A DNA stretch of 64,000 nucleotides, taken from the NCBI GenBank assembly GCA_030704615.1, contig CM060731.1, forward strand, positions 72,022,756-72,086,755, read 5' to 3'. Below, piece after piece: positions 25,067 through 38,165 of this stretch (position 1 is its first letter; each line of letters begins with the position of its first letter). The position numbers and the translations under genes were made by a program. The notes beneath the pieces are model-generated. The model ran no database searches, had not been told where the DNA came from, and worked only from the letters and a program-made list of their open reading frames with translations. This stretch comes from Takakia lepidozioides (lineage: Eukaryota; Streptophyta; Takakiopsida; Takakiales; Takakiaceae).

Positions 25067-28000
25067 GTGCAATCCAACGGAGTTGGCCACTGCCACTATT
25101 TAATTTTGTGTAATTTTGCTTCAGGAACCCTCAAGTTGTCACTCAAGACCAGAGGGAGTTATAAGCAGGGACTATTGTGGGGCAGCTTTTTTCAGCATTG
25201 ACTGCAAAATCTGCACCTCTGACCACATTTTAACTCATAACTGAAAGCATGATAGGATCTACAAAACTTGAAGGTTGCATCACTAGTACCGTACATTCCC
25301 TACCTTCACCTAAAATTTCATGGAATTCTGCTGTCAGAATTAGAATCTTATAACATTTTTGTGAGCATGAAAAGATCCTCCGACTAGAGTCAGGCTGCAG
25401 AATGGGAACAAAATTTATCAAAATCCAAAATGGATAAGTCAAATTGAGTCGAAATTCCACACCATATTGGCCACCTTCTCCTAATTTTTCAGAGTTTTTG
25501 GACAAGATTTTGGTATACTTCCATTGCGGTGGTGGTGCGAGGGTGGTCCAAAACTGCGGCATTTTCTGCACTTGGGACGGTAAAAGCACCGCTAAGAAGT
25601 ATGGGAATTGGAAAATGGAACAGGTAGTTGGGAAGGTCTTCCTAAACTTTTTATTTGACGCCTCTAACTTTGCACTGCCCCCTTGCTCCTCAGGGCTCTT
25701 GGAATGGGTTCCTCTGTAGATGGGGACGCCCCACCAACTAGCGGGTGCCGCCCTGCAGTCGCTGCAGGCCCACATCCCCGCTTGGTATCCAGTATCCACC
25801 GGAACACACGTGCCAAAGACTCGGGCAGCAGGCAAGGCATATCTTTGGAAAGCCCTGGGGGCGGGATAAAATTTTTCTGCTTACTGGATAAAGATAAAGA
25901 TAAAGTTTCTTTACTGGATTGGAATACAGGAAGCTACAGCAGCGTGGCAAAATGGAGTGCCCCATTGCACCCATGTTTTAGGGGTTAAATCTGGGCATGT
26001 AAAAAAACGCTTGGAAATTTCCTTTGTTAAAATTGTTACCTTCTCAGATGGGAAGTTTTCATCCTGACAGGAGGGGTGGACCTTGCGACACCTAGTGCCT
26101 TTCGAAATTTATAAGATGACAATTGCCGGCCGACCCATTCTTAAACGGCGGAAGGGCTCATCGGTTGCCCTTACCGGATACTATATATGTCTTCGAGACC
26201 ATATATAGATAGATATATCAGAATTGGTGAACGGCGATGTCGCGATGTCGGCATTGGATTCTTGAGAGGTAAGGACTATGATGGGATTTTTCACAGATTT
26301 CAGGGACACGACGTCCTTGGCTTCAAGGATCATGTCCCAGTGATGCACCACTCGACGCCCGCCCTCACTCGCTTAAAGCCCATGAATAAGACCTGAAAGT
26401 TCAACCATCAAGTGATTAGTTGATGGTGAATTTTTTTATCTTGTCTAAGGTGGGGGTTTGGTAGAACGTGAGCACACCTCACCTGAGCGCAAAAAAATGG
26501 GGCCATGAGCACAAAAAAGGGCAATAGGGTACCCATGTTTCTACAAAAATAGAATATGAAGGACAGACATCATAGGTCATTATCCAACAGTTTCATGGGC
26601 GAAACAAAATGAAAATGTGACTATTTTTGCATATTAGGGACTGTTACTAGCAACAAGTACATCACATGATTGAGAAAACAACAAGTAATCACCATTCATG
26701 GTTTAGGAATTGGCCCAACAGAAAACTCCCTAATCCCCAACTATGTGGCTTGTGCTCATGTGGTCAAACATTTAAATAAGTTTCGCATTTCGTAAGGCAC
26801 AAACACATTTTAGTTTCTCCCAAGCATCTTCCAAGAATATTCGTGGAAATTTTTGGTATAACCTCTTATGCTGTGAGCACGCTCACTAAAGCGTGAGCTT
26901 GCGCACATGCTACCCAACATCTTTCTATTGTACATAACACCCGTTGAAATCCATGCCTATTTACTAGATAGTCAGACAATGAAGGCCCCACACTTTCTCC
27001 TTTGCGGAATTTACAGAATATGTCCAAGAAACTTCTGTCCAAGATCAATTTAGCCGCTCCAGTTTAGCCGCTCCTTTTTGGGATGAGATGGATAGCCAAA
27101 ATAAACTTGTTGCAAAGTGTCCTCTGATGGGCTAAATTGATATTGTTTTGTAATTATAGCCGTTTGTAGCCAAATCGAATCGCTTGCTCATTTTGACAAC
27201 CCCAACCATTTGGTAGGACCTAAATTCTTCTTTGACTCTTGATCACACTCTACCCAACCTAATCCACAGCGAAACGAAATTGGCGAAACGAACAATTATG
27301 CAAAACTAACACATAAAGAACAAGTAGCCCTTATACCTGATGAACATGTTACCCTGTAGGCGTGGCTTTTTTTCCATAAGAGGCACGAGAGTGGGCAGTG
27401 AGGCTTCACCTCAAATTTAAGGTCTTCGCCCATGGATAATTTTGCATGGCGAAACTCTGTACCGACCAGCCTGAGAAGAAATCACACTATAGCTAAAAGG
27501 ATTAATATGCCACTTTTAAAGTCCCCACCCATTCCTTTTGGATGTGGGATTGTTGGGTGATGGGATTTCGTATACTTGGAAAGTTTTACTCAAGCTAGAC
27601 CACTAAGGGTTTCTCAATGCGAAACCCACCACTGCTTAGGTTTGTGCCCATATCACATATCATTTCTCAATGTGAAATTCGTCGCCGCAGCTATAGGTTT
27701 AGGGTTTCTGGCTACACTACTAAAGATTTCGCCTCGCTGAATTGGAACAGATATACCGTACAAATGCACCAATCCTTTATTATTCCGTTTTGAAAACATA
27801 TAACTCCTATGGCCGAGGTTTAAAAACATAAAACTCCCATGATCATGGGTTGTGCTCACATGAGCTTGAGCACTCAGGCTCTGCTCACATGATACCAACC
27901 CCCCACTCAAGAGTTCTACTTGAAATTGCCACAAGAGTAGATTGGACTACCGCATGGACATTGAGTTTTCCATTGAAAGCCCATGTCTACAATATCCATA

Positions 28001-28506
28001 GACCGAAAGACCAATACTGGAACAGTAATGAATGACCACCGCCACGGGCTCTACTTAAGTGACCCTTCACCCTTCATCCCCCAACTTCCAAGTGACCCCA
28101 AGGGGCACTTTGGGGGGGGGGGCGGGGTTTCAGCATCTGAAGATGTTGTTTGATAGGGATCTGAATGAAAATTGTAGGGTCCCTCTCATCCGGCCTCTCC
28201 TAAGAAAAAAAATCAATGTCCAAGGTGGGTGAATTTCCGCCCACAATGGGTGACTGCCCGCCCACAATGGGTGACTGCTAGGGCTTGGGAATCCAAGGTT
28301 GATGGACACATGGCAAGGGAGTGTTGCTGAGCCCCGCCTACTAAACTCCTCTTGTGGTCTTGTGCAATGCTACACTTGGTGCCCTACATTTTGTAAGTAT
28401 TTAAGCATGGTACTGACACATCTACTGTGAGGTTTCCTCAAAAGTTTGTAAAAATCGCACTTTGTCTGAGGTTGGCATTTCTACCTTTCATAACCACATG
28501 TAAGCC

Positions 28507-28582
28507 AATATATATATATATTATATTAAACCACTACAAAGCAGCCCATAGGACAACAAGTCATATATATATATATATACAT
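28507..28582. repeat. AT dinucleotide microsatellites
   Basis: Two TA/AT runs occur, at about 28508-28522 and 28563-28580, separated by 40 bases of ordinary sequence. Confidence 0.75.
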
Positions 28583-28676
28583 GATATTTTCGCAGGGTGG
28601 TAGTTGTCATTGCACAAATAGAACATATGAGTCTCAAGCTTAGGAAAATTAGGAAAAGCCAATTTGTGGTTGCCCT

Positions 28677-29062
28677 GTTTGGCCGATTCTGCCCTGTAAG
28701 CCGCCTTTGGGCGAGCCCGTCCGGGCGAGCCCTATGGTCGCGCACAGGGCAGAGTCGGCCAACACAGCCCCTTCACTGGCGTTAAAAGCAGGTGTGGCGG
28801 ATTCTCGCCGCTACATGGCGCAATATGATTGAGGTTCGATTATCCCATATCGATTGCCCAGATTCAGAGCCCCAGAGAAGGTATAAAGGGGGCGAGCCTC
28901 AAGGGAAGTTGGGTGGGTTGATGGCTGATGACATGGGCCTCGGTTAGGTCTGTTGTCCTCTGTGCGTAATCGGCCATCCCTGCCAATTCTGCCCTTGGTT
29001 GCCGATTCGGCCTGAGAATTAGGCCAAAAAAGTGGCAGAATCCGCCACACCTGCTTTTAACG
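28677..29062. mobile_element. Foldback/MITE-like element with inverted repeats
   Basis: A 26-bp inverted repeat starts with CGTTAAAAGCAGGTGTGGCG (28780-28805) and ends in CGCCACACCTGCTTTTAACG (29037-29062). The arms are perfect and bound 283 bases with no coding capacity. Just outside, 28677-28697 and 28744-28763 form a second hairpin of about 20 bp (GGCCGATTCTGCCCTGT against its near complement). Variants of the CCGATTC and TTCTGCCC words recur inside near 28985. No clear target duplication was seen, so the family is undetermined. Confidence 0.6.
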
Positions 29063-30156
29063 TGTAGGAGCTCAACTTAACTCCAGTCCCAAAAAAAGTT
29101 ATAAAATAATTATTTCCATGGTCAAATCCTGCCAACTTTGGAGAACCGAACTTTTGTGTGATCCATACCGGAACTAGGCTCAATGTTATAGAGCTGGAAT
29201 TTGTGGATGAATGGTAGTAGGTAGTGATTTTAGTGCAGCAAGGTACAAAAAATGACTAGGGGGATTATTGTTTAAAAAAAATCATTGATAAAAATCCAGA
29301 TCACAAGCGTCAGCGTGAGTACATTTTGTATGTACCACTTCCCAGTCAGAGTCCAACTGCACATCACTGAGACCACCTCACATCAAACATTTCTCAACCA
29401 GAAGCCTTGGACACAAGTTTGGCAAGAAAATCTGACCATGGCAGGGGCAGGAGGGGCAGAGAAAAGTGCAAATTTGACTTGCCACCCACCCTGTAGGTGC
29501 AAGTCCGATAGATGCTTCCCCCTCCAGGAACATCCCATCATGAACCAGTACCATCTTCTCTTGATTTGTGTTTCTTGGAAAGGACTGCTGTCGGCCTGGT
29601 GGCACTTTTCAAGTCTGGAGCCTGTTGATGTTCACAGTTTGAATGTTCAATGTGCACATATGACAACATTTGAGATTTGAGAACGTGTTAACTACAATGC
29701 TAGAGCATGCTCCCACTGCGTTCCCCAACTACTCTGTGGGAGCACCTAATATAAGGATGGGTGCTGAGAGCACAGATTTATGCTAACCATCATGCTGTGT
29801 GCTTAATGATTCGCTCGTGCACATGTGAACACTCCATCCTTATCCAACATAGTGTCAGCAATGGAAAACTCACACCATACAGTTATGATGAATGCCCAAG
29901 CTTTCTCTAGTTATGACCATGCAAGAAGTTCATTAAGGTCCCGAGCAATGTGCTATGGCGTTTAGCTGCATCAAGGGTGCATCTGTCAGACCAATCCATA
30001 CTGCGGGCTTTTGAATATTGTACTGTATCTGATTGTCAGATCTTATGAAACAATACACAGGTGACTTGGAGAGCAGAAAGTGGTTGATGTCTGCAGCCAG
30101 AATGAGACGACATGTGGAAAATTGGAAAACGATGCTCTTGCATGGTTTGAGCCAAA

Positions 30157-33100
30157 TCACTCTGACCCTGACTCAGACGTATATGCTTGAGCATGGTCTC
30201 GACTGCCAGACCCGTCGATATTTCGCAAGTGCGAGGACGCATTCTTGCTTCTGGTTGTCCTTCCTTCAGTTAGTTGGCTGCCTGCATCTTTTGTGTTTGG
30301 ATTTTCTTCCTCATCCACCACAGTACTACTCCACTGCTGCTTGGTGATGTCAGGAACTTGGAACTCCGGCTCCTGCTCAAGAGCAATTTCTTGGCAAATG
30401 TTCAACAGAAGGTCCCAGATGGCATTCTACACTTCATAACACTTCAGGTGTACACAAGCAAAAGGAATCACCATCAGCAGCAATGATCTTGAGTCAGATG
30501 GTTCAGAAGGAGATGCTAACAGAGGGAGCTGCAGAGCTGTGGGTGCCTAACCTGTGGTACATTTCACTCACGCTGTAGCTCTTTAACTCCGCTATTTCAA
30601 AATTTAGTACTGATGCCCAATATTGAGACCAAGGAACATGACTGTATGACGTGTGGCAATCAATGCAAGTGAGGCACCACCCAAGAGAGAGGTAGGATGT
30701 GTGTACCTTTTTAGCAGCTTCCATCATTTTCTTACGCAGAGCCTCATGCTCAGCTCGCACACGAGAAGGCACACCTCTGGTCTGGTAAATATTCTGTTCT
30801 GCCAGGTCTTCGTTGATATAGTTCGTAGTAGTTGCAAATGGATGATTTGATGGAATCCACCTAATCTCGTCAGGATCTACCCCCTCAGGCACAGGATCAC
30901 CTTCATTCAAAAATACAACAGGCCGCTTCCATTTGTAGGCCTGAATGCGTCTGTTCTGGTGACTGGCTACCTGTTCATCTGTCAATGTTACAGGTGCTAG
31001 CCTAAATAACCTTCCACACATCTTGACCATTGGATTCTTCTTCCCCATCTTTACGAGAGGGTTATTGAAAGGATCTTCAAACTTCAATGAAGTTGAACTG
31101 CACCCATGTACAATACACATAAATACGCACAATCAGAACTTACAAATTCAGTTTATTACCACACATAGCACCTAGAATCTTATCTGTCCAGAATAGGGAC
31201 AGCCATAGAGACTTCCTATAATCAATACAAACTTGATAGTGAAAGCTTCCCACAACCTACAAGAAAACTCATGACAGGTAGAATGTACTCATAAGACGTT
31301 GTTTGCCGTAGCCTTGTGGCCATTGGCCACGCGCCCAGTTTGAGCAGAACACAAAGGGACAGAACCTACATTTGTCAGGGGCTGACACCGGTAGTAAGAC
31401 TTACCTTGGAATAAACAATTGACCCTGGTTTTCCAGCTACCCTCTAGAAATTCCTTTACACAAGCATCAACCTGCTGTGAGTGGTTCGCCCAATAACTAG
31501 GCCCCAAAAGGGCCTGGACTTTTGGCTCAGCCTCGAGACTTTCAAAGTTGGTAAACAGAGGTACAGGCACAAACCCTTGATATATTTGAAGAGAGCGTCT
31601 CTCTGGTGGGAGAACCCCGGACAATATCAGAAATGAATACTGTCTTCAGGTTGCCCACACAACTGGCAGTTGCACTCTCCCTTTCCTCTCTGCTTCTGTT
31701 TGCTGTTCAAAGGTAGGCTTCCCGCCCCGAGTTTAAATTTCAGTCTAGTGCCGAGAATAGGTAGACCCTTGAGGTCATCCATGATGTCCTCCCCCATGTC
31801 ACAAACTGGAAACAAGTTCAGGGAAGTTTTCTGCATAACTCATGAGAGGTAGAGAGAGAGGGGTGGGGGGGTGGGGGACATACCCAGATTTCCTATCCGA
31901 CCTGAGCTGGCCTCTCTTTACAAGATCAGACACAGAACCTCCCATATCATCACGAGGTTTTGCCAAAAACCCCAGCACCACCATCACAAACACTGCTGCA
32001 GTAACACCAACTCCAGCTGCCAGGCTCATTGGCACCGGGCCTCTTTCAATCTGCAAACAGACTCGGCCACGTCATGACCACTAGCCACTATCTCACTCTG
32101 TTGACAGAAGGCTCACCTCCATCTCGGAAAGATTGAGAGCAACTTGAAGTCCTCACAAGTGGGATGTACTCAGTCGGGGCCATTAAGAAAGGTAAAGAAA
32201 CGGGATTCTCTGGCATGCCTGCAACTTTCAAGTTTCTCTGGCGACTTGAATAGTTCTCAACCCAGTATATAGCTCTCCACAGCAAGCTCAAATCTACTGA
32301 AGAGGAGGTGACCACAATGGCACAGGAGCTGTAGAGGCAGGGAGAGGCGGTAAATGTTTCATCTGAAAGGGTAGGTAAAATTTGTATCTTGCAGCTGCAT
32401 CTTGCAACTTAGGTGCAGCTTTAGAAGAAAGAAGGCATGCAGTCATGGCGAGTGCAGAAGTGTTGGCATAAGTAGCAGCAGCTCGACTCATGTCGACAAG
32501 AGGCAACAAGGGAGATGAGAATATAGTAAGTAGCCAAGTTCCGATGGTCTTTTTTCCCTCTCTTCAATGCAGCTGAGGAGGAAAAAGAGAGGAGACAATC
32601 TCACAACCCCATTGAGGTAACCGAGCTCATCAACCACAAACCCCTAATCAAGCGGCACGCTACCTGCTATGTACGATTTGGTTTATTCAAAAGATTGCCA
32701 GAATTTTACCTTGCGGATAACACTGCAGGGATCTCAAAGTCACGATGATAGCAGAGGACACAGAAAGTGTAGCTCGTGCAGCTATGGGTAAACAGATAGA
32801 CACAAATAGAGTCCAGCATATTCTACACTCCTAAGTCTGATAACTATACAACAAATGGAAGCTTACCTGGCTTTTAGGAGCCATCGAAGACAGAAGAAGG
32901 TCATTGTTAGCTGGCATTTCATCCTCAGAGGCAATCTTGCGAAAGGCGTCTGCGAAAATTTTCTTGGCCGCAACCCTAGGCGCTGTCGATTCAGCTGTAT
33001 CAGCTTCAGGCTTCGATGGCAGCCTTCTATCAATCTCAACGTTCCTCTGTTCGGCTACAACAAGGCCAGCACTACAGAGAGAGACTCTTCGCGCAATAGA

Positions 33101-33430
33101 AGGGTAACGCAGGACTCCGCTGGACCTTACGACGGGAGGGAGAGGAAAAGAGAGTCGCACTGAGTGCCACGATGATCTGAGAAGACGACAAGCTCCTTCC
33201 ATCGAGTTATAGCAAAGAGAGAGACGTGAAGCATAGTTAACTAAGTTCTCTGATCTTCTCTTGCCATCTTGTGGTAAACCGTGCTTCGACACTGGCACAG
33301 GTCTAGATGACCCTGATACATACAACCCACTAAAATCAGAGCGCTGAAATCCCCATGAAACCACCGGCCATGGAGAAGTAGGCAGAGTTTGAGAGGGGAC
33401 AGTAGTAGACCAGTACGTCGAATGCAACAT
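30157..33430 (-). CDS. MCD1: Plastid division protein MCD1 (MULTIPLE CHLOROPLAST DIVISION SITE 1)
   Basis: MCD1 is an inner-envelope protein that works with MinD and ARC6 to place the FtsZ ring at mid-chloroplast. Exons 33430-32867, 32050-31884, 31097-30707 and, tentatively, 30426-30157 join in phase (463 residues). Exon 1 carries a Ser/Arg-rich plastid transit peptide; an in-frame ATG at 33202 gives a more typical transit start. Exon 2 has one membrane segment (MSLAAGVGVTAAVFVMVVLG) followed by SVSDLVKRGQLRSDR. Exon 3 has the conserved stromal blocks EDPFNNPLVK, YKWKRPVVFLNEGD, RWIPSNHPFATT and RVRAEHEALRKKM. These fit the family in order. The last exon (starting NAIWDLL) is supported only by phase and an AG acceptor. 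The gene is divergent from GET3B, and a LINE fragment lies in intron 2. Confidence 0.78.
31283..31836 (-). mobile_element. 5'-truncated LINE fragment in MCD1 intron 2
   Basis: A 554-bp insertion carries the C-terminal end of a non-LTR reverse-transcriptase ORF: LKFKLGAGSLPLNSKQKQRG, then CNCQLCG with a downstream His (a C-terminal zinc knuckle), then GPSYWANHSQQVDACVKEFL. It is flanked by a 17-bp duplication, AACTCATGACAGGTAGA at 31266-31282 and the same with one change at 31837-31853. Severe 5' truncation with target duplications is the usual product of target-primed reverse transcription. A frameshift near 31626 breaks the frame. The same family occurs at 38166 and 60427. Confidence 0.85.
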
Positions 33431-33963
33431 TCTGGAATTTCAACAAAACGGTGGTCTACGTTGCAATCTCTGCGCCCTCAAATTGCGACTGCGTAGGTGG
33501 GCCATGCTGCAAAGCAAAGATCATAAGGAGACTTAGTATGGCATCCGCTGCCCTTCTTGCACAACGATATCCCCACTCAGAGCTGCTGCAGGGTAACCCC
33601 GTGAAGAAAGGGATGGTACTGGTGTTAAGTCAGGTTGCACTCGATTTTTGGTTGCGTGGGTACCCACATATTTTGGCTCTGAAAGTGCTGTCCTTGAAAC
33701 CGAATGACAATTTGAGCTTACCGTAAAGAAAGTGCTCATCTAACTTCGTGAATTATTCGAGTTTATAGCATCACCCACAAAACATTTTCTAGATTATGTG
33801 AAGGTGGCTGAGGCGGTGTCGGTGCTACCCAGCTTTTCACGCAGGTATGCCAAACAGTCATTCCGAGTGACGGTGCTGCTGCAATCTTCACTGCAAAATC
33901 AAAGCTTGCGCTTGCACACTGCTGTATTGCCTGTAGGCTGTTCCCCTGCTACACGGTCTCAGC
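33431..33963. promoter_or_regulatory. Divergent MCD1-GET3B intergenic promoter region
   Basis: Only 533 bases separate the proposed start codons of MCD1 (minus) and GET3B (plus), so both promoters and 5' untranslated regions must fit here. Both products are predicted to enter plastids. No clear TATA box was identified on either side. Shared regulation is an inference from the arrangement. Confidence 0.5.
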
Positions 33964-36900
33964 ATGGCAGGCATAGCACTTGTAGCAACGCCAGCTCCTC
34001 CTGTTTCTTTGCGATTATTTGTTGGCAATTTCTCTTCCTCGCGGCGTCCTGGCGTGCTAAGTAAGGCAAGGAGTGCATATACAAGATGTGGAGGTCTTTT
34101 GCAGTTGAATAGAAGCGAATTGGAAGGCTTCGGGTATACTCCTCAGCTGTCAAGTATCCTACACTTGAAGCACGCATGTCTCTTCCACCGTGCCAGTGGA
34201 AGTGCTCCGAAGGGAAGCTTTCCCGAGGGTTTTTCCAGGTCTCGCTTCAGCAATGTAACAGTGACCCGCATGATTCGCTGCCAGTCCACTGGTAAACATC
34301 CTGAGTGCAATCGCAACTGTGGAATTGAAGATGCAGAACAAGGGGGGATTTCTATGTAAAGTTGTCAGTATGCTAGGTGATTTCTGCTTCGAAAGTAGAC
34401 GATAAAGCACGGAATTCTTAAGACCATGGTTGGATCCAACGAAATGGATATCGTTGAAAATCCGGTCGGCAATACTGCTGCCTGCTTACCAGGCCAGTTT
34501 TAGGTGATTGTTGCAATTTCAGTTCCTGATCCGCACAGTAGCTGAACGACCATCCACCTACGTGATAGAGGTGCTTTGGAGGTAAGTTGTAGTGCATAAT
34601 AGCTGCCTGCATTCCAAACTGCAACAGGCTCAGTAGTGTAATACTGGCATCCATAATCCTGTGCGAATATTGGCTCTGAAATTGCTCATCGCCATGGTGC
34701 TGTGCTTGCCAGTACCTTCATAGGATGTAGATGTGGTGAATGTGTTCTTGCATCTGTTGCAGGGTTTGTTGCCAGTGATAAACCCTATTGGGGCCTTGTC
34801 TGTTGATGCCATAATATCTTCCCCCTGACTATCTGTTATCTGCATGGGGTTATAGCAAGTGTTTGAAGTGGCTTAATTTTAACGTGGCATGGGTTGATGG
34901 TTGTGCAGCTGGGGCAGTGGCAGATTCCGTTGAGAGGGACACAGGGTTTGAGGCCATGGTGGCAGGCACAGCTCGCAAGTATTACATGCTAGGAGGCAAG
35001 GGCGGTGTGGGAAAAACAAGCATGGCTGCTAGCCTGGCTGTAAAGTTTGCCAATAGCGGCCATCCCACACTCGTGGTGTCCACCGATCCTGCACATTCTC
35101 TTAGTGACTCTTTCGCCCAGGCATGTGTATATTGTTGTTGGCTTTGAAAGAGGATTTGCAGTTTGAAGGGAGAGCTGAAACCATAAATACTCTGGGAAGA
35201 TTGGAAATTCTCAACCTATATTGCACCATGAGTATTTTGGAGTGAATGCATGCCGTTTCCTCCTCGGTTTGCTTCTTAGGAGTGCTTGCAAGGACTTGGC
35301 GGGATAGCTTACAAGGAACAGTGTGGCAGGATTTAGGAGGTGGGAAGCTAGTCCCAGTGGAGGGTATGGATTTGCCACTCTTTGCAATGGAGGTTGGACC
35401 CTATTCATTTTGCTTCTGTGAAATCTCGTTTTAATGTCTACTTCTTGTTACAGGCCTTCATATCTGTGCTAATTCCTTGGTTTTTCCCTTAATCTCAGGC
35501 CCCACTCTTCTATTGTTCCGGTGAGCTCCATTGGGGTGTCAGACAGAATGTATCCATTTGCCTTGTGGTGACCAAACTTGGATGGAGCAGAGAAGGGGAG
35601 GATAGGTGGGGAGTGGAGACCGGGCCTCGCTACCAAAGCAGAAGGCTCTGGGACTACGTTAGAAATGTATTGTGAATTCTGGCTATGCAGATTATTCCAA
35701 AAACCTCTACAACATGATAGCAGTTTGATATGAGAGAAAGCAGATACCATTGGAGGGAATTTTTTGTTCCTGGATAGTGGTTTGCAAATGGTTGTCTACT
35801 AACAGGAGGATGTACTGCAGATAAATCCAGATCAAGCCAGGGAAGAATTTCGAGCATCAGCTCAGAAAGACGGGGGCACTGGTGTGAAGGATTTCATGGA
35901 CAGTGTGGGCCTGGGTGGTTGGGTGGAGCAGGTATTTCATCTTCTGTCACTGTTTGGCCTTCAGCAACTCATGGCATGACACTTCAAAAGCTGCATTTCT
36001 GAAAGGATGAAAAGTATTGTGGAAGGGAGGGTGTACAATGATAGCACATGTTTGTGGATGTGGGTGGGGTTTGTGTTAAGTTAAGTGAGCTAAAGCTTGG
36101 AGAGCTACTCGACACACCACCACCAGGTCTGGATGAAGCCATGGCCATCTCCAAGGTGTGTGCCTTGTTTATTTTGTACATCCTCACCCTCACCTCTAAG
36201 TTTGAAGGGAGGATTGTCTTCCTTGTAGTCAAGTGCAGCTGTCGCTTTCCACTTCATTGTGGCCTACTTTGTTGCCAAGTGGGTTTGCTCCAACACATTT
36301 GAAATCGACTGCCTTTGTGATCTTGTGTGCACTGGAGCTAGTTGCCAATTAGTGTTCACATGCTTATTTATCTTGGGGCTCTTGTAGATGCATTTGAGCA
36401 TGCATTTGGCTCTTCTTGTTGTGATTCTGATTAGAGTGTTTGGGGGCAAGATCTGAATGGCAGGTGGTCCAATTTATGCAAGCTCCTGAATACAACAAGT
36501 TCACCCGAATTGTTTTCGACACTGCACCCACTGTAAGGCTTTTTTCCTGACACAGCTTCATGCCTGTTATGCTACTGCTTGGGATAAGGGCATTAATTCA
36601 GCGGTCAGGATTGACTTAAGTTTCTAATACATTGACTTGGAAATTTGTCAGGGGCATACACTGCGTCTCTTGTCATTGCCTGACTTCTTAGATGCCTCGA
36701 TTGGTAAGATTTTGAAGGTATCTCCACCTCTTTCATCACCTGTAGGGATAAGGAGTACTCTTGCACATTCACTACCAGCCGTAATATAGCTTTGTCCACT
36801 TCAAACTGTATAAGTGGGAGATGTTGTGAGTTTTCAGTTCTATCCAGGGTGGTTTCAGTGCCACAGGTTGATTGCCTTAGAGTGGCAAACATAGTGACTG

Positions 36901-37897
36901 TCAAGTGTTTGTGTTGTGCAGCTGAAGAAGAAGCTGGCATCAGCGACTGCAGCCATCAAGTCTGTGTTTGGCCAAGGTGACGGTCGTGATCAGTCGGTAT
37001 GTCAACTGCTCATTAGTGCCTTTTTCTATCTTCCTTAGCTCTTCTTGTTGACAAGGTCGTAGCCATGTTATTAGGTTATATCAACTTCACATACACAAAT
37101 GACTTCCAGCAACTGCATGCTTTTATAAAAATGAGGCCAAAATAAACGGCAGTGGGTTTGTACTGTGATGGCTGCCAGACAGACAAGCTGGAAGCGCTAA
37201 AGGAGAGGATGGTGATGGTCCGAGAAATTTTTAGGAATAAGGAGGCAACAGAATTCGTCATTGTCACTATTCCTACGGTCTCTCTTTTTCTCATGCAATC
37301 ATACAAAGTAGTCTTTGAAAAAGTAAATTGGAGTGTGTGATATATTTATATTTCTTCAACGTTTGCTGCCATCTTTCGTGAAAGACATAATGAGCTCAAG
37401 GGGGTAAAAGCATTGAGGTGCAGGTTATGGCAGTTAGTGAGAGTTCACGTTTGCAGCAGTCACTACAAAAAGAAGGGGTCCCTGTGAAGCGGCTTATTGT
37501 AAACCAGCTGCTACCAGCCTCTTCGTCTGACTGCAAGTTTTGTGCCATAAAACGCAAGGTATCTGGGTAAATATGTTTTTCCGTTCAGTGCATTGAGTGT
37601 CTCGTCTTAGCTGGTGTTCTCTCAGGTTACATCTATGAGTACAAGTGGCATGGGAGTATCCCCTGGTCGTTGGAGGGAAGACTGGTTGGTATACATTTTG
37701 ACTTGGTCTAGTTCTCAGAATGCTGTAAGCATTGGTGATGGGTGGCCATGAATGTGCAGGATCAAAGAAGAGCGATGGATATGATTTCGCATGATCCCAA
37801 TTTGTCAAGTCTCCAAGTTATTGAGTCCCCATTGTTTGACCTTGAGATCAGGGGAGTTCCTGCTTTGAAGTTCATGGGTGACCTTGTTTGGCAATAA
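33964..37897 (+). CDS. GET3B: Plastid-type GET3 ATPase (GET3B/ArsA family)
   Basis: GET3 proteins are dimeric P-loop ATPases that bind hydrophobic tail anchors; the B type works in the plastid stroma. Eleven exons join in phase: 33964-34291, 34909-35120, 35330-35392, 35821-35931, 36081-36155, 36464-36532, 36652-36717, 36922-36996, 37179-37277, 37424-37558, 37760-37897 (456 residues). Residues 1 to about 110 are a Ser/Arg-rich transit peptide. The deviant Walker [11 protein letters not shown] and the switch [13 protein letters not shown] are in exon 2. [20 protein letters not shown] (switch II) spans exons 6-7. IVNQLLP and a CKFC pair lie in exon 10, and the C-terminus is [15 protein letters not shown]. 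Intron 2 appears to use a GC donor (CAG then GCATGT). Cytosolic GET3A lacks such an N-terminal extension. Confidence 0.9.
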
Positions 37898-38138
37898 TGA
37901 CAGCACCTAACCTTTACATGCAGTTTAGATCACACATCTGCAGTATTCCTACAAACTTATGGACTTTCAATGTCCGCATTACATGTCAAGAGTTATCTTC
38001 GGGAGAAATGCCACTAATGGTCCCTGTTGGCCATGAGCATATGAGAAATGGGCTCTTGGTCAACATTCCTGCACTGCTAGATTTTCTCAAATGTGATGTG
38101 AAAGCTAATTCCTTGGTGCAAATCTTCCTGTCATGAGC

Positions 38139-38165
38139 ATCTCTCTCTCTCTCTCTCTCTCTCTC
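38139..38165. repeat. TC dinucleotide microsatellite
   Basis: About 13 TC units lie directly before the truncated start of the LINE copy. The LINE may have inserted at, or recombined with, this simple repeat. Confidence 0.8.

Larger units (their letters stand above)
23454..30156. other. Long intergenic region with repeats, no convincing gene
   Basis: The first 500 bases are C-rich, and their long open frames look compositional. The rest is mixed-composition DNA with GTGAGC/GCTCAC clusters (26465-26490, 26875-26905, 27850-27890). A word ATGGGTGACTGCCC near 24070 recurs twice near 28247-28275, and a G-run lies at 28112-28121. The SINE-like element, AT microsatellites and inverted repeats are listed separately. 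No protein domain was recognised in any frame. Confidence 0.5.
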
